From assembly GCF_012102745.1 (NCBI RefSeq), contig NZ_JAAVSY010000006.1, positions 62,001 through 126,000 on the forward strand: a stretch of 64,000 nucleotides of DNA. Direction: 5' to 3'. Position numbers and translations under genes: made by a program. Position 1 is the first letter of the stretch; each line of letters opens with the position of its first letter. A model generated the notes under the pieces. It was not told the origin of the DNA, made no database searches, and saw only the letters and a program-made list of their open reading frames with translations. This stretch comes from Haematospirillum sp. H4485 (GTDB taxonomy: Bacteria; Pseudomonadota; Alphaproteobacteria; Rhodospirillales; Rhodospirillaceae). Below are positions 53,597 to 62,380 of this stretch, in pieces.

Positions 53597-54931
53597 ATGC
53601 GCTGTGTTGGGCCGGTATCCGGCATGACAAGTACAGGGCCTGTTCTGGCCGAGGATGGAACACCGTTCGTCAATGTCAATCCTGCTGCCAACACCCCCGG
53701 TTCTGCGGTTCCGGCACAGGTGTTCAATGTCATCCTGCAAGAGTTGACGCACCTTGTGAGGCATGCGGGCCTGTCTCCTTCCACAGATGACAGTGATCTG
53801 GAGCAGGTCCGAAAGGCTGTTGAGGCTCTGATTGCAGCAAGACGCGTTGATCCTGAAGACGCCACCCCCACCACGCGCGGCATTGTTCGTCTGGCGACGG
53901 CGGATGAGGTCAGTGCCGGGACGGATGCGCAAAAGGCGGTCACGCCTGCGGCGCTGGCGGGCCATCTCTTGATGCAGAACGCCTTCATCAAGGCCGATCC
54001 GGACAGCGTGGTGTTCACCAGGACCGCTGCCAACGCGATCAGCCTGAAGGCCGGAACGGCTGTGGACGTACACGGCAAGGCCATCCCGTTCACGACTGAT
54101 ACGGCGGTGGTGATGCCAACACTGACCCCCGGAACCGACTACGCGGTGTACGTCTGCGCCGATGGCTCCGTTCGGGCCGATGCCAACTTCAAGGTTCCGT
54201 CCGGCTATACGGCAGCCAACTCGCGCAAGATCGGCGGCTTCCACTATGCGCCCGGCGGCAACGCGACGGCACAGGCGGGCGGCGACACCAGCCCGGCGAT
54301 CAACCCGTACGCGCTGTGGGATCTGAAGTTCCGCCCGGCGAGCAAGGACCCGCGCGGCATGACTCTGGTGGCGGACAGCTTCTGGGCCGATATCTATCTG
54401 CTGGGTGTCAACCACAATACGGACGGCACCAGCAAGTATGGCGTCACCATTGCCGATGGTGCAAGCCCACCGAAAATTCCGGGCCAGTTCGGAGGCAATG
54501 GCTCCCGGACCTATAGCTCGCTCAACTGGTGGGAAGCCGCCGAGGTGATGCAGGCGCATGGCAAGCAGCTGCCGTCGTATGCCGAATTCGCGGCGCTGGC
54601 CTGGGGCACCACCGAGGCTTCTGCGCCGGGTTCTGACCCGCGATCCACAGTGCTGAACGCAGCGTATACCTCGAAATGGGGCGTGGTCCAGGCGACCGGG
54701 TGTATGTGGGTGTGGGGGCGTGATTTTGCCGGTCCTTATGGTTCCACAGATTGGAAGGCGACGGGTGGCCGTGGCAGTACCTACCAGATGTCGAACGCCG
54801 TGATCCTGGGTGGTGAAGTTCGCTATCCGTCTTATTCCGGTGGACGCTGTTCGAACTGGGGGCACCCGGCATTCAGCGCCTACCATTACATCAGTGCACG
54901 CGGCGTCTGTGCCCACCGGATTCTTCCCTGA
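53597..54931 (+). CDS. tail fibre with C-type-lectin-like receptor-binding domain
   Basis: The 444-residue protein has an N-terminal segment and a tail-fibre repeat (TTRGIVRLATADEVSAGTD) near residue 100. The C-terminal ~190 residues have a C-type-lectin/FGE-like fold: SSLNWWEAAEVMQAHGKQLPS, CMWVWGRDFAG, GGEVRYPSYSGGRCSNWGH and ARGVCAHRI. This closely resembles the variable region of Bordetella phage Mtd and other diversity-generating-retroelement targets. It probably binds the host receptor. No reverse transcriptase or template repeat is in the window. Confidence 0.85.
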   Translation: MRCVGPVSGMTSTGPVLAEDGTPFVNVNPAANTPGSAVPAQVFNVILQELTHLVRHAGLSPSTDDSDLEQVRKAVEALIAARRVDPEDATPTTRGIVRLATADEVSAGTDAQKAVTPAALAGHLLMQNAFIKADPDSVVFTRTAANAISLKAGTAVDVHGKAIPFTTDTAVVMPTLTPGTDYAVYVCADGSVRADANFKVPSGYTAANSRKIGGFHYAPGGNATAQAGGDTSPAINPYALWDLKFRPASKDPRGMTLVADSFWADIYLLGVNHNTDGTSKYGVTIADGASPPKIPGQFGGNGSRTYSSLNWWEAAEVMQAHGKQLPSYAEFAALAWGTTEASAPGSDPRSTVLNAAYTSKWGVVQATGCMWVWGRDFAGPYGSTDWKATGGRGSTYQMSNAVILGGEVRYPSYSGGRCSNWGHPAFSAYHYISARGVCAHRILP

Positions 54932-54955
54932 CCTTCCCAACGGAGTTTTTAACGG

Positions 54956-55219
54956 ATGACCATCATCAACACCCGTGCCGATCTGGACGCCATCAAGGGC
55001 ACACCAACCCACGCTGAATTCATGCGCCTGCTGCGCGGCACCATGACCACCATGACCGACACCCGGACGTACCCGGAAAACTACGGAAAACCCGAATACA
55101 AGGGGCCGAAACTGGACCCGGTCTGGGTCGAGGTCGAAAGCCTGGAAACCATCACCCGCTTCGGCTTCACAAAAGAAGAACTGATGCAGGAAAGCCCCGA
55201 TATGGGTGGCACCGAGTAG
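54956..55219 (+). CDS. small protein downstream of the tail fibre
   Basis: The 87-residue acidic protein (YPENYGKPEYKGPKLDPVWVEVESLETITRFGFTKEEL) begins 24 bp after the fibre gene. From its position it may be a fibre chaperone, but it does not match known assembly families. Codon use agrees with the fibre gene. Confidence 0.5.
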   Translation: MTIINTRADLDAIKGTPTHAEFMRLLRGTMTTMTDTRTYPENYGKPEYKGPKLDPVWVEVESLETITRFGFTKEELMQESPDMGGTE

Positions 55220-55236
55220 CTACGCACGAGGATTTC

Positions 55237-55806
55237 ATGGAGATCATTAACTGGGTGCCTCCCGATTGGCGGGGGGCGCTGGCGGCCAGCGCGTTTGTTC
55301 TGGTCATGATTGCCTTCTGGCCAAGACGACAACGGCTGATCGACATGGTGCTCGTGCGTCTCGGCTGCTCTGCGCAGGAAATCAGCAATGTTGAGCACAT
55401 TGACAAGCGGCTGTGGAGAGAAGCTGACATCAAGGATTCCGGGCTGCCCATACCAATTATCTGTATCGACCGGAAATACCGGGTGCGCGTCTATAACCGT
55501 GAGGCCGAGAAGCTGGCCGGACATCCATGGAATGCAGCCTATCGAGCCGATGTTGGTTTGTTACTGACCGAACAGGATGCCGCCGTTCTACGTCATGAAC
55601 TGGGTGCATACTTGCGCGACAGACACGGAGACAATGCATTGCGCATGGTCGGTGCAAAACGCTCCCTTGGCGTAGAGCGCCCCGATGGATCCATTCTGGC
55701 GGTCACAGCCAGTATCACGGACTTTGGCAATGGTCATGGCGGCTGGCAAATCGCGCTTCTGGAAAGCGGCTCTACTGGTTCTGCACGAACACTAAGAGAC
55801 AAGTGA
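55237..55806 (+). CDS. membrane-anchored PAS-domain protein
   Basis: The 189-residue protein has one N-terminal membrane segment (residues about 12-28, LAASAFVLVMIAFW), a linker and a PAS-like domain from about residue 70 (LPIPIICIDRKYRVRVYNREAEKLAGHPW to GGWQIALLE). No kinase or output domain follows. It lies between the fibre and holin genes, where lysis genes are expected. A sensory role in lysis timing is speculative; a spanin or lysis accessory is not excluded. Confidence 0.6.
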   Translation: MEIINWVPPDWRGALAASAFVLVMIAFWPRRQRLIDMVLVRLGCSAQEISNVEHIDKRLWREADIKDSGLPIPIICIDRKYRVRVYNREAEKLAGHPWNAAYRADVGLLLTEQDAAVLRHELGAYLRDRHGDNALRMVGAKRSLGVERPDGSILAVTASITDFGNGHGGWQIALLESGSTGSARTLRDK

Positions 55807-55942
55807 CGATCGGGTAGCCGCCTGTTCCTGCGGTTTTACCGGCATCGGAATCGCACCCACCTTTATCCATCTTGACCTGTGTGGAACAGAGTTCCACGCG
55901 CCACGTCCTTTGGTGTGGACGTATTGAACGGAGATTCTCATC

Positions 55943-56341
55943 ATGGGGCCAGTTGTAACAGCGCTCCTGCCTATTCTTGGCGGCCTGCTGGACCGCATTA
56001 TCCCAAATTCTGCAGAAGCAGCAAAAATAAAGATCGATATGGAACGGCAGCTGATTGAGGCAGCTGAACAAGCCGCGCGGTCACACAATGAGGTTAACAA
56101 GATTGAAGCCGCAAGTGGCTCCAGCTTCCGGGGCGGCTGGCGGCCCTTTATTGGGTGGGTATGCGGCTGCGCCCTTGCGTTCCAGTTTTTTGTGGGGCCG
56201 CTGTTCTTTTGGGCAGCATCTGCATTTGGTCTTGCTCTCCCACCGTTACCGCAGCTCGACAGTATGCTGATGGAGCTCATTTTCACGATGCTGGGAGTCG
56301 CAAGCCTCAGAACAGTCGAGAAGATGCGAGGCGTCACATGA
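55943..56341 (+). CDS. holin, GTA-type three-helix family
   Basis: The 132-residue protein has an amphipathic N terminus, a charged coiled region (IKIDMERQLIEAAEQAARSHNEV) and two strong membrane segments (FIGWVCGCALAFQFFVGPLFFW and LIFTMLGVASLRTV). It matches the Holin_3TM family found in gene transfer agents and phages, including the GWRPFIGWV box. It should permeabilise the membrane for lysis. It is the last phage gene before attR. Confidence 0.85.
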   Translation: MGPVVTALLPILGGLLDRIIPNSAEAAKIKIDMERQLIEAAEQAARSHNEVNKIEAASGSSFRGGWRPFIGWVCGCALAFQFFVGPLFFWAASAFGLALPPLPQLDSMLMELIFTMLGVASLRTVEKMRGVT

Positions 56342-56370
56342 GATTCCCGGCAACCCTGCGACTCCGAAAA

Positions 56371-56416
56371 AAGGATACATTTTTGGATACTTAATTGGTT
56401 ACTTTTCTGGATACAT
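56371..56416. repeat. Degenerate 12-bp array at the right prophage end
   Basis: GGATAC, GGATAC, GGTTAC and GGATAC occur at exact 12-bp steps from 56371. They match the unit of the left array and lie about 70 bp inside attR. Likely the attP arm-site counterpart. Confidence 0.7.
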
Positions 56417-56486
56417 TCAACAAAGATCACAGAAATAGTTGTTGTTTATCAATGCATTGGTATTTTTCCTGCTTTGGTTAGGAGAT

Positions 56487-56810
56487 TGTCGAGTGCGCCA
56501 TAAAAACCCCCGCGACTGAAACGTGTCGCGTGGGTTTTTGCTTTAAAAACAATGCATTAACGGGACCCCTTCTGCCCCCCTCCGGGTTTGGGATACGTTA
56601 AACAGCGCGTTTTTGGATACATTTTTGGATACATTGGGATCGCAAGGTGACCAGTCGCTATATCGTACAACAAGGGCGTACACTCTATTTCCGGCGACGG
56701 GCACCCATCGATCTGGCACCTCAGCTGGGTCGTTTTGTGAAGATTGCGCTCGGCACAGACAGCTTCGATGTGGCACGGCGGCTTGTCGGTCACATCAATA
56801 CTGCCGTCGA
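56487..56810. repeat. Right long direct repeat containing attR
   Basis: This copy of 17236-17630 starts with the tRNA-Arg 3' end TGTCGAGTGCGCCATAAAAA and includes a variant of its terminator. The terminator carries one compensating pair change and one new mismatch. A 12-bp array of two units and 164 bp of the integrase 5' end follow. Identity stops at 56810. Confidence 0.85.
56647..56810 (+). pseudogene. Integrase 5' remnant
   Basis: The GTG start and first 55 codons of the integrase are repeated almost without change, then reading passes into unrelated sequence and stops near 56871. The rest of the gene is absent. It is a scar of a second element that used the same tRNA site. Confidence 0.85.
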
Positions 56811-56954
56811 TCAATCTATCGGGTTTCTTAACATCAGAAATACAACCTATAAGAGCTTCCTGTTTTCATGATATAGCTGGTGGGCCCTGTAGACAGTTTT
56901 CATTGGGATACCAAATGTCTCTTGGCTTCATTATTCGTGTCACAGGAGGTAACG
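56811..56954. other. Junction between integrase scar and host gene
   Basis: About 140 bp that are no longer phage-like by comparison with the left copy. It ends in the AGGAGGT ribosome-binding site of the downstream binding-protein gene. I see no other feature. Confidence 0.35.
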
Positions 56955-57770
56955 GTGGTCACTGCAATCCATAAAAAGTTTGGTATAAGATTATGCTTGC
57001 GTGCAGCGTCCTTGGCGGCTTTCTGTATTTTTGTTGGCGGCATTTGGTCATCAGTTTACGCTGCCCAGAAAGTGACCTTGTACGGTGATAATGACTACGC
57101 ACCCTATTCTTTTGATCGTGGTGGTAATCCCGGCGGTCTGTATGTTGATGTTTTACAGGAAGTGGCCCGTCGTATTGCTGGGGATTACGATGTTTCCATA
57201 GTGATGGTCCCATGGAAGCGTGGCCTGAAGGGTATGGAGACAGGAGAGATTTTTGCTCTTTTCCCCCCTTATCTCCGCAAGGTAGAGCGCCCCTATATCA
57301 GCGTGTATTCCGAGCCTTTGTACGAGGAGGTCGTTGCAGTCTTCTGTACACCCGAGGCTGCAACCCGTGTGGTCGGGCAGTCATTCCCTGAAGGGTACGC
57401 CGGCATGCTTTTCGGTAACAACTTGGGCTTCACAGTTGCTGGCGAGGCCTTCCAGAAGATGCGTGATGCCGGCGCAATCCGCGTAGAGGACGCCAATGGG
57501 ACAGAAGTGAATATCAAGAAGCTCCTCGGAGCTCGTGTGGATTGCTATGTCAATGACCGGCTCTCGGTCCAGAGTGCTGTCAAGGCTGCAGGGGGCTCAG
57601 GATCCGAAGTTGTCGAGACAGCCGTTGTTAACGCAGAGAAGGCTTATGTTGGGTATTCAGCGCGGGCTATTGCCATGACGCCTTGGGCCAATGATTTCAT
57701 AGAGAAACTGAATGGCGCGATCAGGGCAATGAGAGCAGATGGAAGCTTGCAGCGCCTGATGACCCGGTGA
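56955..57770 (+). CDS. periplasmic solute-binding protein, family 3 (copy 3)
   Basis: The 271-residue protein has a signal peptide (about residues 10-35) and a family-3 fold: YGDNDYAPYSFDRGGNPGG, VPWKRGLKGMETGEIFALFPPYLR and YVNDRLSVQSAV. It shares the NDYAPYS / PWKRG / FPY pattern with the two tandem copies on the other side of the prophage. The GTG start at 56955 lies 5 nt after AGGAGGT. No permease gene is near. Confidence 0.82.
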   Translation: MVTAIHKKFGIRLCLRAASLAAFCIFVGGIWSSVYAAQKVTLYGDNDYAPYSFDRGGNPGGLYVDVLQEVARRIAGDYDVSIVMVPWKRGLKGMETGEIFALFPPYLRKVERPYISVYSEPLYEEVVAVFCTPEAATRVVGQSFPEGYAGMLFGNNLGFTVAGEAFQKMRDAGAIRVEDANGTEVNIKKLLGARVDCYVNDRLSVQSAVKAAGGSGSEVVETAVVNAEKAYVGYSARAIAMTPWANDFIEKLNGAIRAMRADGSLQRLMTR

Positions 57771-57828
57771 GTTTTTCCGGTCCATCACGGGAGGAGTATG
57801 GCCCATACCTGGACTGCATTATCTCTGT

Positions 57829-59559
57829 TCATAGGTTCTTTGCCGAATGTCTCTCTTCCAAGGTTCTTTGTAGAACAGCGTAATTATCAGACCGGAATTG
57901 CTCCAGAATTCTTTCGACGTGTTCACCTGTTAAGCCCAGATTTGTCAGGGAAGCTCTTCCTAATTGCAGGCTTGCCTCCAGCGTTTCAGGTACAGCACAC
58001 GTTGCCCCGGCTTGGGTCAGATCACAGGATTGTTCGTGATCCCGCGCCCGGCAGTGGATCGACAGCCTTGGATACATATGGTGGATAGAAGCCAGGGCAC
58101 GTGCTGTGGAGAGGGGGTCATCCATCGTTAGAATGACCAGGGCAGCCTTGTCGGCATGGGCAGCACGCATGACCTCGGGGCGGCTTGCATCGCCAAAGAA
58201 GACAGGGTAGCCCTTGCTGCGCCCCTGAATTACTGCATCAAGATTATGATCAAAGGCTATGTAGGTCTGTCCGGCTGCATCCAGAAGCGAAGCAACGATG
58301 CGGCCAACCCGGCCAAATCCGGCAAGGATGATGTGCCCACTGCCTTCTTCTGACGGGATGGTTACGGGGGTATGATAATGGGACTTGCTTGTGGTTTGCT
58401 CCATCATACGTGCCAGACGATGTCCGGCCGCCGCCAACGCGGGCGTTGTTGCCATGGAAAGAGAAACCACAAGGATCAGAAGGTCTGTCAGGCCGCTCGC
58501 AATCGCTCCCTGATTTTGTGCAAATCCCAGCAGAACGAAGGCAAACTCCCCTCCTTGTGACAGGAGGAGTCCAACCCGTACGGCATTACTCCAGGAAAGT
58601 CCAGCAAGGCGTGCCAACGGAACCAAGATTACGGTTTTAATCGTGAGAAGTCCGAGTACCAGCCCGGCAATCTGCATCCAGCTTTGTGCCAGAAGACCAA
58701 AATCTATGGCCATGCCGACGCCCATGAAGAAAAGTCCCAGCAGAAGCCCCCTGAACGGCGTGATATCTGCCTCGATCTGATGGCGGAACTCTGAATCGGC
58801 CAGAAGAAGGCCGGCGAGAAACGCACCCATAGCCATAGACATGCCGGCGTGCTCTGTAAGCCACCCAATACCAAGGACAATCAGAAGAATTGTAGCGGTG
58901 AAGACCTCGTCACTGTGGGAGCGCGCAACAATATGCAGGAACGGACGCAACAGGAACCGCCCGGCCAAGGTTACCCCGGCTAGAATGGCTGCCCCTTGCA
59001 CGATTGCCAAACCCAGCGATGCTGTAAGGGCTACATTCTGGATAGACAAGATAGGAACCAGGGCAAACAGAACAGGCACCATAAGGTCCTGCAGCAAAAG
59101 GATAGCAAAACCACTTCGGCCATAAGCTGTTGCGAGTTCCCCCCGTTCGGACAGCGTTTGCAGCCCCATGGCCGTTGAGGAAAGTGCCAGCCCCAGACCG
59201 GCGATCACAGACATGGCGGCGGGTGTTCCCAATGCCCAGGCGCAACTGCCCAGAATGGCGGCGGTTAGCGTGACTTGTGCCCCACCCAGCCCGAAGACCT
59301 GCCGCCGCATCAGCCACAGGCGGCTTAACTTCATCTCTATGCCAACGATAAACAAAAGAAAGGCCACGCCAAACTCAGCCGGTCTCTGGATATCCTGCAC
59401 GGATGAAATAAGCCCCAGCCCCCATGGTCCGATAATGGCCCCGGCGGTAAGGTAGCCAAGGACACTTCCCAAGCGCATGCGTCTGGCCAAGGGCACGCAA
59501 ATAGCGGCCGCAGCAAGCAGTGCAAGAAGTTCTGTCAGCTGGTTTGTATCCGCAGTCAT
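57829..59559 (-). CDS. KefB-like monovalent cation:proton antiporter (CPA2) with TrkA-N domain
   Basis: The 576-residue inner-membrane protein has 12-13 membrane helices in the first ~390 residues (TAGAIIGPWGLGLI, GLALSSTAMGLQTLSERGE, FAILLLQDLMVPVL). A cytoplasmic RCK/TrkA-N domain (HIILAGFGRVGRIVASLLDAAG, VIQGRSKGYPVFFGDASRPEV) follows. It exchanges K+ or Na+ for protons under nucleotide or glutathione control. Glutathione gating as in E. coli KefB is not shown by the sequence. Confidence 0.9.
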   Translation of the reverse strand: MTADTNQLTELLALLAAAAICVPLARRMRLGSVLGYLTAGAIIGPWGLGLISSVQDIQRPAEFGVAFLLFIVGIEMKLSRLWLMRRQVFGLGGAQVTLTAAILGSCAWALGTPAAMSVIAGLGLALSSTAMGLQTLSERGELATAYGRSGFAILLLQDLMVPVLFALVPILSIQNVALTASLGLAIVQGAAILAGVTLAGRFLLRPFLHIVARSHSDEVFTATILLIVLGIGWLTEHAGMSMAMGAFLAGLLLADSEFRHQIEADITPFRGLLLGLFFMGVGMAIDFGLLAQSWMQIAGLVLGLLTIKTVILVPLARLAGLSWSNAVRVGLLLSQGGEFAFVLLGFAQNQGAIASGLTDLLILVVSLSMATTPALAAAGHRLARMMEQTTSKSHYHTPVTIPSEEGSGHIILAGFGRVGRIVASLLDAAGQTYIAFDHNLDAVIQGRSKGYPVFFGDASRPEVMRAAHADKAALVILTMDDPLSTARALASIHHMYPRLSIHCRARDHEQSCDLTQAGATCAVPETLEASLQLGRASLTNLGLTGEHVERILEQFRSDNYAVLQRTLEERHSAKNL

Positions 59560-59670
59560 GGATCAGTGATAAGGCACCCGTTCTTGTATCGGCTAGAGCC
59601 GCCTGTCTATTGTGCCTGTATAAGGAGAGCAAGGGCAACGGGTTATGCCATGCAAAGACACGTCTTGCCT

Positions 59671-60006
59671 TCAGTTGCCGGGAAGTGCCGCCTGGTCATT
59701 CTTCTTGCCGGCTTCGTTGTCGAGATTTCCGCCGACTACAGAGCGAATCTGCCCCTCCAGGAACCGGGCGCGACGTCGTTCTGCCCGTGCTGCCTTGCGG
59801 GCAGGTGCTGCGGCAATCCAACCCAGCGCAAGACCAATCAGCAATCCTGTTGCCAAGGGGGCAAGGGCAAGCAGATAGAGGGGGAGTTCGATGACCCACG
59901 GCAGAGGCCATAGGCCAACCTGAACGGGTTCATGGTTGGCGGCCGCAAACAGAACCATGGCTACGGCCAAGGGAATGCCAGAAAGCCAAGAAAGAAACCG
60001 CAGCAT
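59671..60006 (-). CDS. lapA: LapA-domain membrane protein
   Basis: The 111-residue protein has two membrane segments (LSGIPLAVAMVLFAAAN and LYLLALAPLATGLLIGLALGWIA) and a basic, coiled C terminus. This is the DUF1049/LapA pattern of the lipopolysaccharide-assembly protein that lies next to ihfB in Proteobacteria. Its start overlaps the ihfB stop (ATGA). Confidence 0.82.
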   Translation of the reverse strand: MLRFLSWLSGIPLAVAMVLFAAANHEPVQVGLWPLPWVIELPLYLLALAPLATGLLIGLALGWIAAAPARKAARAERRRARFLEGQIRSVVGGNLDNEAGKKNDQAALPGN

Positions 60007-60290
60007 CAGGATTTTGTGTTCAGAAGCTCACGCAGCTGTTTGCCGGTTTTGAAGTACGGAACAGCCTTCTCCGAAACCTCAACAGATGCTCCGGTACGTG
60101 GATTGCGCCCCAGACGGGCATCGCGCTTCTTGATTGAAAATGCACCGAACCCGCGCAGCTCGACCCTGTCTCCATTCGCCAAGGCTGACGAAATTTCGTC
60201 GAAAATTGTCGAGACGATGCGTTCAATATCTCTCTGGTAAAGATGCGGGTTTCTTTCGGCAAGCCGCGCGATCAATTCTGATTTGGTCAT
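60006..60290 (-). CDS. ihfB: integration host factor subunit beta
   Basis: The 94-residue protein has [41 protein letters not shown] (the DNA-contacting arm with Pro) and [18 protein letters not shown] bends DNA in recombination, replication and transcription, and phages often need it for integration. ATG 60290 follows GGGGAACG. The alpha subunit is elsewhere. Confidence 0.95.
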   Translation of the reverse strand: MTKSELIARLAERNPHLYQRDIERIVSTIFDEISSALANGDRVELRGFGAFSIKKRDARLGRNPRTGASVEVSEKAVPYFKTGKQLRELLNTKS

Positions 60291-60605
60291 GTAACGTTCC
60301 CCTCTTTCAGGTCTGTCAAGGTACCCCGAACCCGACACGGGACAACAGCGTTTCGGCAGAATTATCGCACGGTGGCAATACGCACCGTCAGGAAATTCAT
60401 GAACGGCAGCATCCTGCCAAAGGACTGCTGGAACGTCAAGTATAACCATATATGAATAAACACCTTTTAGTAGTTCTGTGATTCTTTTCGTCTATCAGGA
60501 CAAAACAACATGAAAAGCCCTCCCGTACGCATGGTACCGGGAGGGCTTTTTTCTTGCCCGGTTCGCCCCGTTTATTCCGGAGGCGAACCGGGGGGATCAC
60601 AAGGT
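60291..60605. other. Intergenic region between rpsA and ihfB
   Basis: About 315 bp. It contains the rpsA terminator (60513-60551) and the upstream region of ihfB. I see no gene and no confident promoter match. Confidence 0.5.
60513..60551 (-). terminator. Bidirectional-looking terminator after rpsA
   Basis: AAAAGCCCTCCCG (60513-60525) pairs with CGGGAGGGCTTTT (from 60538) in a 13-bp stem around a 12-nt loop that can itself pair as GTAC. T-runs are on both strands, longer on plus. It sits about 55 bp after the rpsA stop. Confidence 0.85.
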
Positions 60606-62303
60606 TCAGTCAGCCTTGCTTTTTTCTTCCTTGGCCTGCTTCAGGGCAGCGCCAAGGATGTCACCCAACAGGGCGCCGGAATCCGTGGATCCGTATTCCG
60701 CCATGGCCTGCTTTTCTTCCTCAAGTTCGCGTGCCTTGATCGACAGGCTGATCTTGCGGGTCTTGCTGTCAATGGCAGTGATCTTGGCGTCGATCTTTTC
60801 ACCGACGGCAAAGCGTTCTGTACGCTGCTCGTTGCGTTCACGCGACAGGTCGGACTTGCGAATGAAGGAAACTGCTCCGTCTACTTCCACCTCAATCCCG
60901 TTGTCCTGAACGGCGGTGATTACGGCGGTAACGGTCTGTCCCTTGCGCAGGCCAGAGGCAGCAGAGGCAAACGGGTCTTCACCCAGCTGCTTGATACCCA
61001 GCGAAATACGCTCCTTCTCGATGTCAACATCCAGAACCTTGGCCTTGACCATGTCGCCACGGTTATAGGCCTTGACGGCTTCTTCCCCGGACTCAGACCA
61101 TGACAGGTCGGAGAGGTGGACCATCCCGTCAATTTCGCCGGGCAGGCCAACAAACAGACCGAATTCGGTGATGTTCTTGACTTCACCTTCAACTTCCGTG
61201 CCGGCCGGATGCTGGGATGCGAAGTTTTCCCACGGGTTGCCGGCGCATTGCTTAAGTCCCAGGGAGATACGACGCTTTTCGCCGTCGACGTCCAGGATCA
61301 TGACTTCCACTTCCTGAGAGGTGGAAACGATCTTGCCCGGATGAATGTTCTTCTTGGTCCAGCTCATTTCCGAGACGTGGACAAGGCCTTCAACGCCAGC
61401 TTCCAGTTCGACAAAGGCGCCGTAGTCGGTGATGTTCGTCACGCGACCGATGAAGCGTGTTCCAACCGGGTACTTGGCGGCAACGCCTTCCCATGGATCA
61501 GCTTCCAGCTGCTTCATGCCAAGCGAAATACGCTGGGTTTCCGCATTGAAGCGAATGACCTGAACCTTGACGGTCTGACCGATGTTCAGGGCTTCGGATG
61601 GATGGGTCACGCGCTTCCAGGAAATATCGGTGACGTGCAGCAGGCCATCGACGCCGCCCAAATCAACGAAGGCACCATAGTCGGTGATGTTTTTGACAAC
61701 ACCGTCCAGAATCATGCTTTCCTTCAGGCCGGACATCAGCTTCGCACGCTCTTCGGCACGGCTTTCTTCCAGAACAGCGCGGCGGGAGACAACGATGTTG
61801 CCACGGGCGCGGTCCATTTTCAGGATCTGGAAGGTTTGCGGCTGCCCCATCAGCGGGCCAATGTCGCGCACCGGGCGAATATCAACCTGCGATCCCGGAA
61901 GGAAGGCTACAGCTCCGGACAGATCAACCGTGAAGCCACCCTTGACGCGTCCGAAGATGATCCCTTCCACGCGCTGGCTGGCGGTGAAGGTCTTCTCCAG
62001 ATCGTTCCAGGCCTCTTCGCGGCGTGCCTTGTCGCGGGACAGGACAATCAGTCCGTCGCGGTCTTCGTAGCGCTCCACAAACACATCGATCTGGTCGCCG
62101 GCTTTCAGCTCGACTTCTTCTCCGGCGCGGGAGAATTCTTTCAGGGCAATGCGTCCTTCGGACTTCAGGCCGACATCAACAAGGGCAAAGTCGCCGTCGA
62201 CGCGCAGGACCGTTCCACGCAGGACTGTTCCTTCAATGCCGCGTTCAGCGGACAGGGATTCATCAAGAAGAGCCTCAAAGCTCTCAAAAGTGGCATCAAC
62301 CAT
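60606..62303 (-). CDS. rpsA: 30S ribosomal protein S1
   Basis: The 565-residue protein has six S1 RNA-binding repeats. Repeats 3-6 carry the typical ITDYGAFVDLGGVDGLLHVTDI, ITDYGAFVELEAGVEGLVHVSE, ITEFGLFVGLPGEIDGMVHLSD and more degenerate final copies. S1 helps mRNA binding to the 30S subunit. ATG 62303 follows GGAAGAT. It is in the aroA-cmk-rpsA order common in Proteobacteria. Confidence 0.97.
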   Translation of the reverse strand: MVDATFESFEALLDESLSAERGIEGTVLRGTVLRVDGDFALVDVGLKSEGRIALKEFSRAGEEVELKAGDQIDVFVERYEDRDGLIVLSRDKARREEAWNDLEKTFTASQRVEGIIFGRVKGGFTVDLSGAVAFLPGSQVDIRPVRDIGPLMGQPQTFQILKMDRARGNIVVSRRAVLEESRAEERAKLMSGLKESMILDGVVKNITDYGAFVDLGGVDGLLHVTDISWKRVTHPSEALNIGQTVKVQVIRFNAETQRISLGMKQLEADPWEGVAAKYPVGTRFIGRVTNITDYGAFVELEAGVEGLVHVSEMSWTKKNIHPGKIVSTSQEVEVMILDVDGEKRRISLGLKQCAGNPWENFASQHPAGTEVEGEVKNITEFGLFVGLPGEIDGMVHLSDLSWSESGEEAVKAYNRGDMVKAKVLDVDIEKERISLGIKQLGEDPFASAASGLRKGQTVTAVITAVQDNGIEVEVDGAVSFIRKSDLSRERNEQRTERFAVGEKIDAKITAIDSKTRKISLSIKARELEEEKQAMAEYGSTDSGALLGDILGAALKQAKEEKSKAD

Positions 62304-62380
62304 AGGTAAACATCTTCCTTTCATACATTATATTTCCGGCCACGGGTTGAATCCCGAGGTCTTCCGCGACTCGCGGCCTA

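Noticed and set aside
53576-55012. 478-codon minus-strand open frame antisense to the tail fibre
   Set aside because: The plus strand shows clear fibre and lectin motifs; the antisense frame is a composition effect.
17250-56500. Diversity-generating retroelement reverse transcriptase
   Set aside because: No protein in the prophage has a YxDD-type motif or RT-like length and pattern.
17250-56500. Insertion sequences or transposase genes
   Set aside because: No transposase motifs or terminal inverted repeats with target duplications were seen; the movement evidence is all integrase-based.
61116-62309. 397-codon plus-strand open frame over rpsA
   Set aside because: Shadow frame of the S1 gene, whose repeats are unmistakable.
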